A stretch of 64,000 nt of DNA, taken from assembly GCA_047967505.1 (NCBI GenBank), contig CM106539.1. One strand, written 5' to 3'. Below the pieces are notes generated by a model. The model saw only the letters and a program-made list of their open reading frames with translations, searched no databases and was not told where the DNA came from. The DNA comes from Dipteris shenzhenensis (taxonomy: Eukaryota; Polypodiophyta; Polypodiopsida; Gleicheniales). The translations under genes were made by a program, and so were the position numbers. This document shows positions 11,162 to 23,984 of this stretch, in pieces (within the stretch, counting starts at the first letter, position 1; each line of letters opens with the position of its first letter).

Positions 11162-12632
11162 ACAACATCATTCTTGAATTTGGGATCATTTCATTCGATT
11201 TTTGACTCACTATGTTAGTTTCTATGTTTTTCTACTTGGGTGTTGGAGCTCAAGTTCAGAGTAACCATTTGCATATCTGTCAGTTTTGGTGGACTCACGA
11301 GGTCCTAAAACTTCTATGTTGCTCATCATTTACACTCTGGTGGAGTTTACAAATAGCTCTATTTCCAAAAACGTTTTTCAATCCATGTGTTGGACCCAGT
11401 GATCGAGACCACAGTTTTAAAAACCGTCTATCCCATTGTGTTTCGGACGCCCAAAAACCCCTACTTGTCAGTTCTTGCACAATTTGGTGGAGTATTTTTA
11501 GAGTTATAGATCTCTGTGTATTCGATTTTGTCTCTCTGTTATGCATTTTTCATTCTAAGGTTTTGAAACCTTAGATTTATGCCACATGGCAGTGGATAAG
11601 TGTTGACTCCCATTCCTCACCCATCGGTTGGGATTTTGGAGTTCTGACAGAAGAGAGATATTTGTAGATTTTCTTGCTGAGTCCAATTATGTAATGGCGC
11701 TGATGTTTTGAGGCATCTCAGTTTCTATTTTCAGTAGCGGTCTTTTCCGTGGGACCATGATTTCTTGAGCATACCTTATGCATTTCACTCTGGTTGGAGT
11801 TTGAGCCATGCACGATTTGGTGGAGTATTTTTAGAGTTATAGATCTCTGTGTATTCGATTTTGTCTCTCTGTTATGCATTTTTCATTTTAAGGTTTTGAA
11901 ACCTTAGATTTATGCCACATGGCAGTGGATAAGTGTTGACTCCCATTTCTCACTCATCGGTTGGGATTTTGGAGTTTCGACAGAAGAGAGATATTTGTAG
12001 ATTTTCTTGCTGAGTCCAATTATGCAATGGTGCTGATGTTTTGAGGCATCTCAATTTCTATTTTTAGTAGCGGTCTTTTCCGTGGGACCATGATTTCTTG
12101 AGCATACCTTATGCATTTCACTCTGGTTGGAGTTTGAGCCATGTGCGCTTATTAGTGCTGTGCATTGGATTGTAGTGGATGATTTATAGGCCATTTGGAT
12201 GCATTGCAATCCTTATTGGATGCGCTGATAGGCCCAAATTGCCTTGTCTATTTTTATGGACGCTTTGCACATGGATGCTATTTTATGCTGAGGGACAACT
12301 TTGACACATTGTAGGTGATGCACTCATAGTGTTATGCTCTCTTGGATGAGATATTATTGATGCATATGCCCATGGACAGTGTTTATGCTTGAGCCATTTG
12401 GCACCTATTGGCATTTTGGATTGCCATTGCAGTTGGCATTTCCTTTTGGGCTAGATTTGCTCATATGGATGCATAGTACATGCACATGAGTCAGCTGCAT
12501 CTTTTGATGCTTTAAGCTTTGAGTTTTGGTGATATTCCAATCTATTGTGGCATACACATTTGGGTGCACCTAGTATTTGGTGTGATTCTCTCTTATAGGC
12601 GCTAGCATTTGGGATTTCGCTTTATTTGCATC
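11162..12632 (+). other. Element F leader, part 2
   Basis: Continues the long untranslated leader of F up to the gag ATG. Contains the 333-bp tandem duplication listed separately. No coding region is supported on either strand. Confidence 0.65.
11477..12142 (+). repeat. 333-bp tandem duplication in the F leader
   Basis: Unit 1 (11477-11809) and unit 2 (11810-12142) both begin gcac(a/g)atttggtggagta and end with gagtttgagccatg. They differ at only a handful of positions by eye. Head-to-tail with no spacer. Confidence 0.9.
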
Positions 12633-13210
12633 ATGGCATCCTCGTCCATGTCTGAAAAGGAGTTTTTCAACATTAAAAAATTTGATGGGACAAACTTTTT
12701 CTTTGTGGAAAGAACAGATAAGGGAAAGAAGTAGATTAAACCCTTGGCAAGGATTGAAGCTAAGCCTGCAATCACAGTAGTTAATGAGCAGACTATGGAC
12801 AATTTGTGGAAGAAATTGTGTGCCACTTATGAGAAGGAAACTGTCTCTAATATAGTTTACCTCATGAAGAGGTTGTTTGAGCTGCAGATGAAGGAAGGGT
12901 TCTTCATTGCTTCTCACTTGAATGAATTCAATATTATTTGCAGCCAGCTTCAGGCTCAGAAGATGAATTTTGATGCAGAGATTAAGGCAATATTTCTCTT
13001 ATGTTCATTGCCATCCTCATGGGATACCTTCCGTACAGCTGTCAGTAACTCTGCACCTAGTGGAGTACTAAAATTTGATGATGTTGTGGGTAGCTTGTTG
13101 GATGAGGAGATTAGACGAAAGTCTACGGATAGCAACAAGCAAGATGCAGCCTTAAATGTGCAAAGGAGCAGATCATAGCTAAGGGCAAAGTCCCAAGAAA
13201 GAGGGAAGTA
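12633..13210 (+). pseudogene. Element F: copia gag fragment
   Basis: Starts at ATG 12633 (MASSSMSEKEFF). The early KFDGTNF motif of copia gag is present. Sequence between that motif and the conserved TVVNEQTMDNLWKKLC block (about 12775) looks shortened, and TAG interrupts near 12733. The rest (CATYEKETVSN, FIASHLNEFN, CSLPSSWDTFRTAVSNSAP, VGSLLDEEIRRKS) is well conserved to about 13178. A stop, then an RS/K-rich tail, precede the junction with gypsy element G at about 13210. The zinc knuckle is absent. Confidence 0.85.
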
Positions 13211-15334
13211 GTTGACAACTATAGGAGATATCCATTCTGAATTATCAACAAGAAAGATGAATCCCACCTCAAGTAGTTGTGTTACCTCTTTCTTTAGTGC
13301 CTCAGCTTGGATCACCCCCAATCGCCTTAAGCATTGCACAATTGGCTTTCTTTCTGGCTTCAACTCAATCTTGTGTTCCACAAGAGAGACTGGTCGAACC
13401 TATGAATATCTTGTTGCAAAGAGACATGGAAAATCATCTAGCATATCCAAGTATTGGAGCTTCTCACTACCTGATAGAGAATCATTGAGAAGCTCTTCAT
13501 TGTGTTGGCATCGTTTAGTGTGCTCCACATCCTCCACATGAAGTGTCTCTACAGGATCTTCTTGCACCACCACCTTGTTCCTTCCTGACTCATCCCGACC
13601 AGCACCAAGACAAAGACCAAAGGCCACTCCTTCCACCTCACCCTCTGAGTTGGACTCCTCAGAGCTACACCCTATCTCTTCTTCTTCATCGGTTAAGTTA
13701 GAGCTTGAACTCTCTGATGTTGAAGACTCCTCCTTGACAACTTCCTTTTTGCGGCTTCTGATGTTGTAGCGCACCTCCTTATCATTTCCCTGTAAAATCA
13801 ATTCTCTAGTATCCAACTTTTGAATAGCCTTCACCTTGTGTAGCCAAGACCTTGCCAAAATCAATGGATAGGCATGTGCATCTGGCTTGGTAGGGATCAC
13901 CTGAAAAGTAGTCGGCACAGAAATTCCACATACATCCACTTCTAGATTCTTCACAACTCCCAAGGTCTTAACCCTAGTGTTTTCAGCCAATTTGATGCGA
14001 TAAGGAGAGGTAGTACTAGAGTATTTTAAATTAGCATCTATCATGGTCTTCTCATTCATGACATTAATCGATGCACCTCCATCAATGTACACATTAGAAA
14101 TCACTTGACCATCAATGATCACATCAACCACAGGTACATCATCACCAACATCTATATCTACCTTTTGAACAACAAGAATGACACTTTTCTTCTTTTTCTT
14201 CTTTGACACTCTTGTGTTTGCTAGTTTTCCCCATTCCTTCCATAGTTTTGGAGACAAAGCAAGTAATTGACCAAAGGTGATATGAGCTTCCTTTTCTTTA
14301 AGGTCGGACAACAAGTCATAGCTTCCAATTCCTTGTCCTAAAGGAAAGTCTGACTAGCTAATTCTCCTTCTAGATGCCTTCTTTTTCTTACTACGGTGTT
14401 CCTCTTCCTGATGTTCCTCATCTACTTCCTCCTTGCTTTCTTCTTCTTCTTTTGCTTTACCACGCCCCCATTTAGCCATCATTACCTCTCTTTCCTCATC
14501 CCCTGAAGAAGCTTCTAACAAGGATACTTGTTTTTCTTCTTTCTTTCTCAATCTAGGACACTTGGGGTGATAGTGACCTTTTTCATTACATTCATAGCAA
14601 GTGACCCCACTCCTATCTCGAGGCCTATCTTCACTCTTTGGTGCTCTAGATGGTCGTGCATTAACCAAATGCAATTTCAAATCAGCAAACTCTGCCATCA
14701 ATTGGGAGATATTATGATCTAACTCAGAGGACTTTGGTACCTGAGGAGTGCCCATTACCTCCAGCTTAGAAGTTGAAGCTGTTGAAGACACAAAAGAGGA
14801 TTCGATCTTTAGAGAAGCTTCTTTCTTGGTTGCAATGCGAAGCGCCTCCACGTATGTTGTTGGATCTTTACTCATTACTTTTGAGCGAAGACGAGGCTCC
14901 AAAGCCATAACAAATTTGCTCATCTTTAAGTGCTCCATCCCTAAGAGACTTTGAGGGGTTGATGATGCAGATGCCACAGCTCGCAAAGCTGCCCTTTCAT
15001 AATTTGTCCATAAAGTTTCATATCGGATTGCCAATGCAGAGACCAACTCATCCTCTCCTTGATAGAACCGGTCCAACTACAACATCAAAGCATTTGGTGA
15101 CTCCACTGCCCCAAATCTCTACTTCATTGCAGCTACCACTTGGCCCCAGTCTTCCTTACTAGAGTCCGGCAAGGTCTCATGCCAACTCAAGGCTACACCT
15201 TCAAGAAAATCAAGCAAAATCTCCACTTGATCCTTCATGGACCATCTAGAAAGCCGGCATCCTCGAACAAAATCCCAAAGATAAGACTCCAGGTCTTCCC
15301 CTTGGGTCCCTTGAAACACTAGAATCTTCACCAT
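13211..15334 (-). pseudogene. Element G: gypsy gag-protease-RT fragment
   Basis: A single reading frame from ATG 15334 (MVKILVFQG) to the break at 13211, interrupted only by in-frame stops near 15117, 15078, 14355 and 13401. Gag: retrotransposon gag signature (WDFVRGCRL...WHETLPDSS, then LDRFYQGEDELVSAL) and a canonical CX2CX4HX4C knuckle CYECNEKGHYHPKC (about 14600-14560). An acidic/Lys linker follows. Protease: VYIDGGASINVMNEK (about 14090) and LILARSWL (about 13870). Reverse transcriptase begins with KIELKPERKPIVQ and is cut after EWISPIVV, before the catalytic motifs. About 708 codons remain. Confidence 0.88.
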
Positions 15335-15990
15335 GATGAAATACAAAAAGGAAACACCAAGATCCAAATAATATCCCAAACAAGATCTAAACAAGATCCC
15401 ACAGAGCCTTAGTACACCAAGACCAACTTATTATGCATAACCACTTGTTGAAAACCCTCCACAATGTGATCCTTAATAAAATCTTCAAAAATAAGTGATC
15501 AACTAGCACCATGAAAACATTATGTATACATGCATTCTAGAATCACCCTTCTCACGATAGGAAGTGCACATAAAAGCTTCAAGATATTGTACTCTTCATC
15601 ATTTGCATAGAAAAAGAAGTTGAAAGCATTAAGAATCACCACTCCACTATTATAGTCGAAAACTACCCAAAGACTCAACTCTTCTTCACACCAAGCTACC
15701 AGTGCATGGAACAATCCCCAATCTATCATTGTGCCTGCTGCCAGCATTGTCGATTCACCAACATATTCAACAGTGCAAACATAAAGGATATGATCATGGT
15801 TACTGTGCGAATAGCTTGAGCATCACCTTCAAATCTTCAAGTTCCCTTAAACGGGTTGCAATCTCTTCTAATAGAGTTCTTCTAGGCATCTTCTTTATCT
15901 CATTAAAACACATGCCTCTTCTAGGCATAACATGCAATCAAGTACACCCGAGACCATTCAGTAAGGTGGGATGAATCCAATACCAAATGT
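15335..15990 (-). other. Element G leader
   Basis: Between the probable primer site and gag start. No supported coding region; short open frames on both strands show no recognisable motif. Confidence 0.6.
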
Positions 15991-16007
15991 ACCCGGCGTC
16001 TCCACCA
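15991..16007 (-). promoter_or_regulatory. Element G probable primer binding site
   Basis: Minus strand reads TGGTGGAGACGCCGGGT. TGG would pair with the tRNA CCA end, and the site lies a few bases from a TG/CA LTR boundary at 16013. It is not the initiator-Met site. The tRNA was not identified. Confidence 0.55.
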
Positions 16008-16012
16008 AAAGA

Positions 16013-17893
16013 TGTGACATGAAGTTGGGGGTAATAAACTTCACGCACCTCTTCACTTCCTGCTACTTTCGAACTGACTGACAAAGATATTTATCATTGA
16101 GAATGGGACATTAGAAAGAAGCTTTTATGCCAAGATACCACACCATACTTTCCTCCCTCAGATGAGAATGAAGATGGTAACATCCCAAGTGATGTTGTAA
16201 TCAAGCATAGGGAAAAGGAAAGGATCAGCAGAGGCCATAATCTCAGCGAGCCGATCTGCACCAAAGAGAAGAGCGATACGTTGTTGAAAGAAGATTTTGC
16301 GGATCAACATGACATGAACTGATATATATCAAGGAGTTTGAAGGGGCTGATTAGATCGGATTGTAGATTCCAAGGAAACATTGCACCTCCTTCATAGACA
16401 CCTTTACACTTAGCTCAAAACACTCTACAAACTGTCATTAGACATAGAGGCCTATAACTTTCAGTAGAGACATGATATCAGAGATTCAAGCACATAAAGA
16501 GATGTGCTTGAGATGGGCTTTGCGCTGATATAAGTTTCATTGAAAACAGACAGACGGTTGAAGAGATATGGACAATTTACTGGAAGGGGGTGAAAACTGT
16601 CATGACAACAGACTGTTAGACACAGAGACTCATAACTTTTAACAGCAATATCTGATTTAAGATTTGATCATATATAAACATGCGTCTTAAAGAGAGCTTT
16701 GCACTGATATAAATTTCATTAAAATCGGACTATCGAGCAGAAAGTTATGAGTAAAATACTAGTTGGGGGTCAAACTGTCATGAAAACTGCCCTCCACCCA
16801 TGCTAATTTCACCTGAGTAGGATGCTCCCTCAAGACTCCACCTTCATCAACGATCCACCCCTCATATATTTTGCCTAGAATAAGGTAAGAAGTTTGCATG
16901 GTGGCTCAGGAAACAGATGGACCATGTGTGCACAGTGAGCAGCCAAATAGAAAGAACTTTTAAGGCTTTGAAAGGAAGAAAAGGGAAGAGACACTCAAGA
17001 GAGAGAGAACCTGAAATGATCTTCATTACAAATAGAGTAATAATCCACTCCAACACTACAAACACAAGGGAGAAGAAGAGGTTTCATATAGACAAGAGGG
17101 AGCAGAAGCTCCAAGACTACTCATAGAGAGAATAAACTAGAGAGAGATGGACTCAAGAGTCTACATAAGAGAATATGTACAAGAGGGAGAGAAGGCTCAT
17201 GTAAGAGGCTTGGGGAGACTAGAGCTACATCAACATGAGGCCTAATGGTGGAAGAGATTGATGAACAAGGGAGAGGAGGGCTCCTTTTATAGAGATTTTG
17301 TTACCCTCCTTCACCCATTTACAATTGCTACCTATAGATTCCTTTCCCCATCAATCACATAAGCACATATGTCGCCATCCATGTCCTTTTTGGCTACTCT
17401 TGCCATGTGTCCCATCACAAGATGCTTAAGACTCTTAAAATATTGAGAAAGTCAAGATTCTCATCACATGGAGCCCATAGGGACCCTCTCTTTTCCACAT
17501 GTTCTCATCCTCCTTATTCCACATAGGAGTTCTAGAAGGATTCCTCTTGACTTCACACTCCTCCACATGCCTTCCACACGCTTGGCATGTGGCCTCGCTT
17601 ATATTATTGGAACACATTGACATGAGCCCACCTCTTTATATGACTCACTCTTCCTATTTTCTAAAAACTCCATAATATCCAATACACAAATAACTCTCAC
17701 CCCATACCAAGGTATTTATAATTTATACCTATGGCATTTACAATGAGCCATTCCACTCATCCTCTCAATCCCATACAATATCATAGAAAATAGAAATAAG
17801 TGAGAGCCACTAGGCTATCACTTGATACTCAAACTCTTATCAAACATAGAGAAAAACAATACCAATGCCAAATTAAAAATATCAATTTTTGGC
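16013..17893 (-). repeat. Element G probable 5' LTR
   Basis: Inner edge TGTGACATGAAG at 16013 on the plus strand (CA-ending on the minus strand) sits next to the primer site. The outer edge is inferred near ...ttggcatca (about 17893), where F RNase H coding begins. About 1.9 kb, non-coding, typical of long gypsy LTRs. No second copy is in the window, so both limits are inferred. Confidence 0.45.
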
Positions 17894-18212
17894 ATCACAG
17901 TATGTTGCAGCCACAGAGGGTTACAAGGAGGCTATATGGCTTGATTGGCTAGTGGGAGATTTGGGGATTCATACAGGTGTACCGACATTGCATAGTGATT
18001 CCATGAGTGCTATTCAGCTAGCACAAAATCCGGTCTTTCATGCAAAGAACAAACACATTGAGGTCAAGTACCATTTCATCAGGGAGGTACTTGAGGACAA
18101 GCACATAGAGCTTGTCAAGGTTCATACAGATGATAACCCTACAGATATGCTGATGAAGAGTCTACCTAGTCAACGGTTTGAGTATTGTCGTGTATTGATG
18201 GGCATTGGATAG
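17889..18212 (+). pseudogene. Element F: C-terminal RNase H of copia pol
   Basis: Open for 107 codons. Shows the end of copia RNase H: SQYVAATEGYKEAIWL, HSDSMSAIQLAQNPVFHAKN, KHIEVKYHFIRE and the terminal LMKSLPSQRFEYC. Stops at 18212, just before F's purine tract (about 18255-18265) and 3' LTR. The N-terminal part of RNase H and all upstream pol are missing at the junction with G. Confidence 0.9.
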
Positions 18213-18265
18213 TATGTTCACTGGTTGTTCTCTCTTAAAGGCACATTGTCCTTTAAGTGGGAGGT

Positions 18266-18436
18266 TGTGGGGGTTGTCACTCACTGTGCCTTTACCCCAG
18301 TTATGTACAATACTCAAATGCATATATAAATGAATGAAAAAGAAGATTAGGGTGGTTCTGCACCCACCAAAACTTGTGTGGCTCTCTATTTCTCTCTCTT
18401 CCTCTTCTGTTCTTGCCTCTCTTGAGAGCACTCTCA
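18266..18436 (+). repeat. Element F 3' LTR
   Basis: TGTGGGGG...GAGCACTCTCA, 171 bp, same length as the 5' LTR. Followed by target copy gcaca at 18437-18441. Confidence 0.93.
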
Positions 18437-19690
18437 GCACAAATCTAGCTTGCAAAGTTGTGTCCACATTTCCATCGGTACAACGAATTGAGACGTTGGT
18501 TAAAAAAAGCTACTCTTACTTTTGCAAGAGTCCAAAAAGATACAATCAATTTAGAGTTATTGTAGAAGCACTGGGTACAAAAGGGAGGAAGATTTTGAAG
18601 AATGTGGATACTAGATGGATATCTTTGGTTCAGCCAGTGAAAAGATTATGGGATGAATACAAGATTTTGGTCTATTTAATGCACATGGAGGCAGAAGAAG
18701 AGGTTGAAAAGGCACACATTTTGTATCATAAACTGACCAACATAGATTCGATACACTTTTAGACAAAATGAATAAGTTGAGTAAAATGTCGCAATCGAAG
18801 GATATTTATATCAATGAATATGTCAAGGCAATAAAACTCACTAATTTGAGTATAACAATAGCATACAATAAGAAGTCAAGCTCGAGTTTTCAAGACGAGA
18901 AATTGTTTAAAGATTGGAAAAGTTTAATAGACCTAGATGGGGATTCCTCACTTTTAACATGTGACCAGGAAGGATATGTTTCCATTCATGCAAACAATCA
19001 GGTTTTCAGGATGACGAGAGAAAACAAACGACACAAAAGACTATAATACATTAAAAAGAGGCTTTTTCAAAGAAAGTAGAAATAGTGAAAAATGCCCTTA
19101 GTGAAGTTGCAAGTGCAGTGGTAGATGAGATAAGAAGTAGGTTTCCACAAAATGACCTAATATAAGCATTTACCATCATATTTCCACATTTTTGGATCAA
19201 TGGTTCTTATGAAAGTATCAAAGCAAGTCTAAAGAATCATTTGGATGCTCTCAAAAAACACTTTGGATGGGACATTGACATGGACAATATAAAGTACAAT
19301 GGTTTGTTGGATTTTGGAAAGCTTTATTCACAGTCTTCCCTTTTTGGAGAAGTCATGCACTAGTAAAGTAATTTAATGGAAAATGTTCAAATCCAAGGTT
19401 CGATGGTTTGGCTTTGGAATGAGCTCTCTCACAGTACATTCCTACAAGATAACATTTTTGAGTACTTCAAGCTTGCAAATTTATGTCAAACCTTTATTCT
19501 TGGCTCAGTTGAGGATGAAAGGTGTTTTAGTACTCTCGGTTACTTGAAGAATAAGCTTCGTAATAAGCTAGATGATAACTTAGATCTTAGCTTGAGATTA
19601 TACTCTTGTTCTTATGATGTTAGTAGCTTTCCATATGATAGAGCATTATCACTCTGGAAGTCTAGCTGTAAAAGAAAAGGCTATAGTTAG
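18437..19690 (+). pseudogene. hAT-like transposase, 3' half (split gene)
   Basis: Resumes in phase after F: the residues HRT before the break continue as NLACKVVSTF. Conserved pieces: KILKNVDTRWISLVQPVKRL (about 18590-18650) and, after stops near 18760, 19045 and 19165, the hAT C-terminal dimerisation region GSVEDERCFSTLGYLKNKLRNKL (about 19500-19570) with a stop at 19690. Frame changes make it non-functional. Together with 5242-6465 it covers most of a transposase. Terminal inverted repeats were not found. Confidence 0.85.
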
Positions 19691-21830
19691 CTTTTTTGGA
19701 CTATTTGAACTAGACTTTGAGAATTTTCTTCCCCATTGGATTTGAAGGATATTCATTATCCTTAAACAATTTTATGTTTTGCATACTCTACAGTATCCTA
19801 AATGCTAGCTATTTCACGTATTTTGAAATTATGTAAAACGGAAAAGAGAAAGTTTTCAATATAACTAGTTTTTAGTATATTTGTGAAAATCGAAAGTTTT
19901 TTAAATGCCCTAGAATATTTAGCCAAGTTTTGAAACAAAAATTATAACAAAAGATATAATTCACCAATCTTTGAAACTTTTAAAAATAATTTATGAAAAA
20001 TTTTGCCAATATATTATAATACTATATTTCTATACCTTCGATAAAAACATCCCTGGCAGCCATTTACATATTTGCTGTATCTTTCTTCCTTTATGTGTTA
20101 TATTTGTACATTTTTGGAGTTATATAGTACTAGTACAATTGGTTGATTTACTTGAAATATAGTTCTTTGATACATGTGGTTGGTGGGCTGTCTAAATGGG
20201 AGCTACCTTATTTTCTATGAATACATGAGCTCATATTAGAAAAGAAACAAATATTAATTCTTTTTTGTGTGATGCTTGTAAATTCTAGGTGTTATGTCTA
20301 TAGATGATTTAGTAGCCCCATTAATTTGCAAGATGCATCTATTGAAGGGAACTTGAAGAATTCAACTGAGAGCCCCATGAATTCAAGTGGCAAAAAACGT
20401 TAGAGACGCTTGACAACCTCATCACAGGTCTTGCAGTTGCTGGGTATACTACTTCTGAGATTGTAGACATTGCAAAATCCTTTCATGGTTTGGCAATCCT
20501 ATGCATTAGTCCTGTCAACATCACCCACCTTTAATTCCACAAACAGTATTTACTTCAAATCATTTTCCCATCTTACAAGTCAACCATTCCACAACTTCAT
20601 GAACATTCTATAACTTTGTTCCATTTACATCCAATTGCTCAGCACAGTTAGTGCATGCTTTCTCACTGTGCTAGCACCATCATGTTCTCCCTTTCCATGA
20701 CCACTACCAAAAAAGCTCTAGAGTCATTTGAAGGCTAGTCAAAGAGCAATACCTTGTAACAAAATAGAATGGGGGTGCTACCTTGAACTGAGATGCTACC
20801 CATCTGACCAAATCCAATGTCTTTATATCTTCAACCTTTTAGATAGCACCCATTGGTAGTGAATCATAAAGCAATGCTACACAAATAGTGTGCCATGTTG
20901 TTTGTCATCTAAAATGTAGAAGATGGTTTGCTTCTTTATCTCTCCCATCTCCCAATAATAGCAAATGTGCACCAAGATGGCACATTGGTCATTATGCCAG
21001 TGATCAAATGGATTTCATTCTGCACTTTAAATGTGTAGTTCTATACAAAGTCAACAAAAGAAACCACCACATCCTCTAGAAAAATTAAGTGTTCTACCAA
21101 TAACTACAAAAGTTGTGGAAGATATAAACTTGAAAGTGCTTCAAGAATGGTTGGATGATGGTGAATGGAGTTGTTTCCTTATAGACAATTTTTATTCTTT
21201 TCTTTTCAGCATTTGAGAAAATATGATGATAGTACCTTAATTGTTTTAAGAAGTCTAGTATTTAGTACTAAACAATAAATGACAATGGTACTTAGCATTT
21301 TAGAGAATATTTAGCAATTTCTAAATAGTACTGAATATATTAGCAGTTTCTAAATAGTACAGAATAGCATGATAGTGGTATTGAATACTTGACAAAAAAC
21401 ATAGTACAAAAAATTTCAAAGTACTAAATATTTAACAATGGATTTTCATACAAGCATTAGCAGTGAATTAGAAATGCAGCAATATTCAGCTCTATTAAGT
21501 AGAAGCACATATAATAGTTCTCCTTGAAAAAGCTAAATATTGTGTCACTTCTGTTACAAGCACATGATGGTGTCAACAAGCACATGATGATGTCAATTAA
21601 TAAAAGAAGGCAAGTGTACTTGTGTAAGCTCTGGGTGGGATTTTTTGTATACTGATGTGGACTAAGCCTTTGTTTCCAAACATCTTTTTTGTTTGGAAAC
21701 ACCCTAGTGTTCTGCACTTGTGGGTAGTCATAGGGACAAATCATATTTAGGGAGTCAAGGCTCTTCTTTTGCTTGGAACATTTTTTGGCCACCACTGGCA
21801 GGTTGAATATTGCTCATACTGTGTTCTAAT
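19691..21830. other. AT-rich stretch, no supported gene
   Basis: No family recognised. A plus-strand frame near 20400-20530 (containing NLITGLAVAGYTTSEIVDIAK) and another near 21031-21216 look protein-like but match nothing I know. 21240-21440 holds repeated taaatagtac(t/a)gaata-like motifs. Confidence 0.5.
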
Positions 21831-23984
21831 TGATTTGGTAGTGGTGGGGGTTTCTTCCTGCATCCCTCAAGACACTGATGTTGGTGTTGCTATCGTATGT
21901 CTTGAGGAATTTTGCTAGTAGCTTCATGTCCAGGCGGCATGGGAAGCAGTCTGCTACTCTTTATAAGCCTGAAAAGTTAAGGGCTTCCACAACTACTAAG
22001 TCTTGGAGGGCAGTGTATGCTACTGCGGTGTGGTAGTGGAGGGTGTAGTCCCAATCCTCGAAGGAAAAGCATGAGTGGATCATGCAAGCATTTAGCTCTT
22101 GGAGCTATGCTTCTCCCAACGGCGAGTGTGCTTGTGAACGCACAGTCTTGTATTCGCCAATGGTGGGCGTCGAGGTGCGCTTCCGTGTTTTTGTGGGGGT
22201 TGTGCCTACTATGGCTAGCTCTTCCTAAGTCACCTATCTAGTGGAGGTTTCTTTGTGTTGTAAGTCCTCTGAGGGTATTTCGTCCGACATTTGAATTGTG
22301 GCCGAAGGAGTGCTCTAGGAGTCTGAGGGACCTGTGGCCTCTGGAATAGGGTGAGGTTGGAGATCCAAGTGCATCTCGAATTCAAAAAAGTTGTGTTCGA
22401 ACTCCATGGCAACCAGAAGTCAAAGTTGTGTGATGAGGGAATTGGTGGATGAGGAGCAGGAGGACATCAATCTGCTAGTGGAGGTGGAGAAGAAGTGGGC
22501 AGGAAACTATCAAAATTTTGTGTAAATTTTGTTAGAGTTTGCCTGCAACAACCATGGTGCTGACCTGGTGGGGTAGGCTTGTGTTTATAGATTTCTATCC
22601 CCCCGACTGACGAGACACTGGTATGGCGATGGTCGGCACTAAATTAGATGGCGACGATCACTGCGATGTCTGCTAGGCTACAACCGACATGGTACCCAAA
22701 TGGCAATGGGGTGGTGCTATGTTGGACGATGATGACCTGGTGAGACTCGTGATTGGGACAATCGACAATGTACAATTTGACGATGGTCGATGGTGAATGC
22801 TTTAGCGATGATTGGTGGTGAATGCTTCAGAGACGGTTGGTGGGGAATGCTTCAGCAATGACGGTCGGTGTTGTAGTGACTATGTAAAAATAGGAAAAAA
22901 GAGAAGGAAGGGGGAGGGGGGTGGGTGAAATGTGGGCAGAGCGGAGTGCACTTGTGTTGTGCAAGGTGACTGAGGTCAGCGTGCGAGAACATGTACACTT
23001 ATAAAAAATGCAAGAGTAGACCCTAGTCACCTAGTGCTGACTGTGTGTGCACGTGCAATGTGTTCAGCAGGGACTAGTGTGTTGCTGGTGCATCAGATGA
23101 GATGCCTACCGTACTGACTCACCTAGACCTATATTTATAATTATGATGAATACGGTGGGGGTGGATGCCATACTACAACATAGAGAGTAAGGAGCCATGT
23201 AGAGTATGTGTCCAACTTGTTCCTTACCTTGGAGGCTAGAGGCACCTTTGCGTCTAACTTTGTTGCTATGGCAAGCTCTGAAGTCGAGTATCCGGCCCCA
23301 AGGCAAGGTTCTTGTGTAACTCCTTGTGGGGCAAAATTTGGTTCCTGTGGGATCTCTTGACTGGTGGTGGCGATGCTTGTGTTGAGTCAGACCACTTGTG
23401 GCACCATTGCATGTTCGGTACCTTGAGGCTGGCCTATTGTGTCCGGGTTGTTGGCAAGTTCTTATGGTGTTGTATCCTATCCTATGAGGACATAGGTTCT
23501 TGTGGTACTGCCTTCATTGCTTTCAGGGTTTTCAATTCCTTCTTCTGAATCCAAGTGACTTTGTTGCCTTGGCTACCCGAGTTGTTGGTGATGCGTGGCA
23601 GTGGATGAGGTGTGAGCATTGGACACAGTCTCTCCTTTGAGTAGTGCCTATGCATGGGGGAAGTGATCTAGAGGTGGCTGGAGCTACTACTACTACGTTA
23701 CCATTCTTCAAGCATCGGGTGTGATCGAATTGATGTTGGGCGATGAGGATAGCATCTTGTACTTACAGCTCTCGAATTTCTTGAGCGGCGGATGGTGGCA
23801 TGGGTTGAGCGTGCCATGGCCTTGGTTTACCACTTCGACAAGCTTTGTGCTCCTTTTGAGCAAGGCCTTAGGGTAGTGTGCTGGTGGAAGCTGTGTCGTC
23901 CGGTCTTCTTGACTGCATCGCTTCATTGGTGTGAATCAAGGGGCCGAAGAGGGGGGGCTTGGTCTACACAATAGGACCACTGCC
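21831..23984. other. GC-richer stretch, no supported gene
   Basis: No recognisable coding region. 22779-22872 holds about three degenerate copies of a 25-29 bp unit (ggtgaatgcttcagcgatgattggt-like). The minus strand continues some in-frame sequence downstream of the H retropepsin region, but without motifs. Confidence 0.45.

Larger units (their letters stand above)
13211..17893 (-). mobile_element. Element G: truncated Ty3/gypsy retrotransposon
   Basis: Minus-strand gypsy fragment: probable 5' LTR (16013 to about 17893), primer site, long leader, gag, protease and the first part of reverse transcriptase, which is cut at 13211 against F gag. No 3' LTR. Because F also lacks its pol, the simplest reading is insertion of G in F's RNase H region followed by one deletion removing G's 3' half and F's pol. 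The right boundary is approximate. Confidence 0.8.
6466..18436 (+). mobile_element. Element F: Ty1/copia retrotransposon inserted in the hAT gene
   Basis: LTRs at 6466-6636 and 18266-18436, both 171 bp and TG...CA, with a perfect 5-bp target duplication gcaca at 6461-6465 and 18437-18441. About 15 differences between the LTRs by eye (roughly 91% identity) suggest an old insertion. Own content: leader, a damaged gag (12633-13210) and the end of RNase H (to 18212). Protease, integrase and reverse transcriptase are missing. It hosts copia B in its leader and gypsy fragment G in its coding region, which account for most of its 12 kb. Confidence 0.92.
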
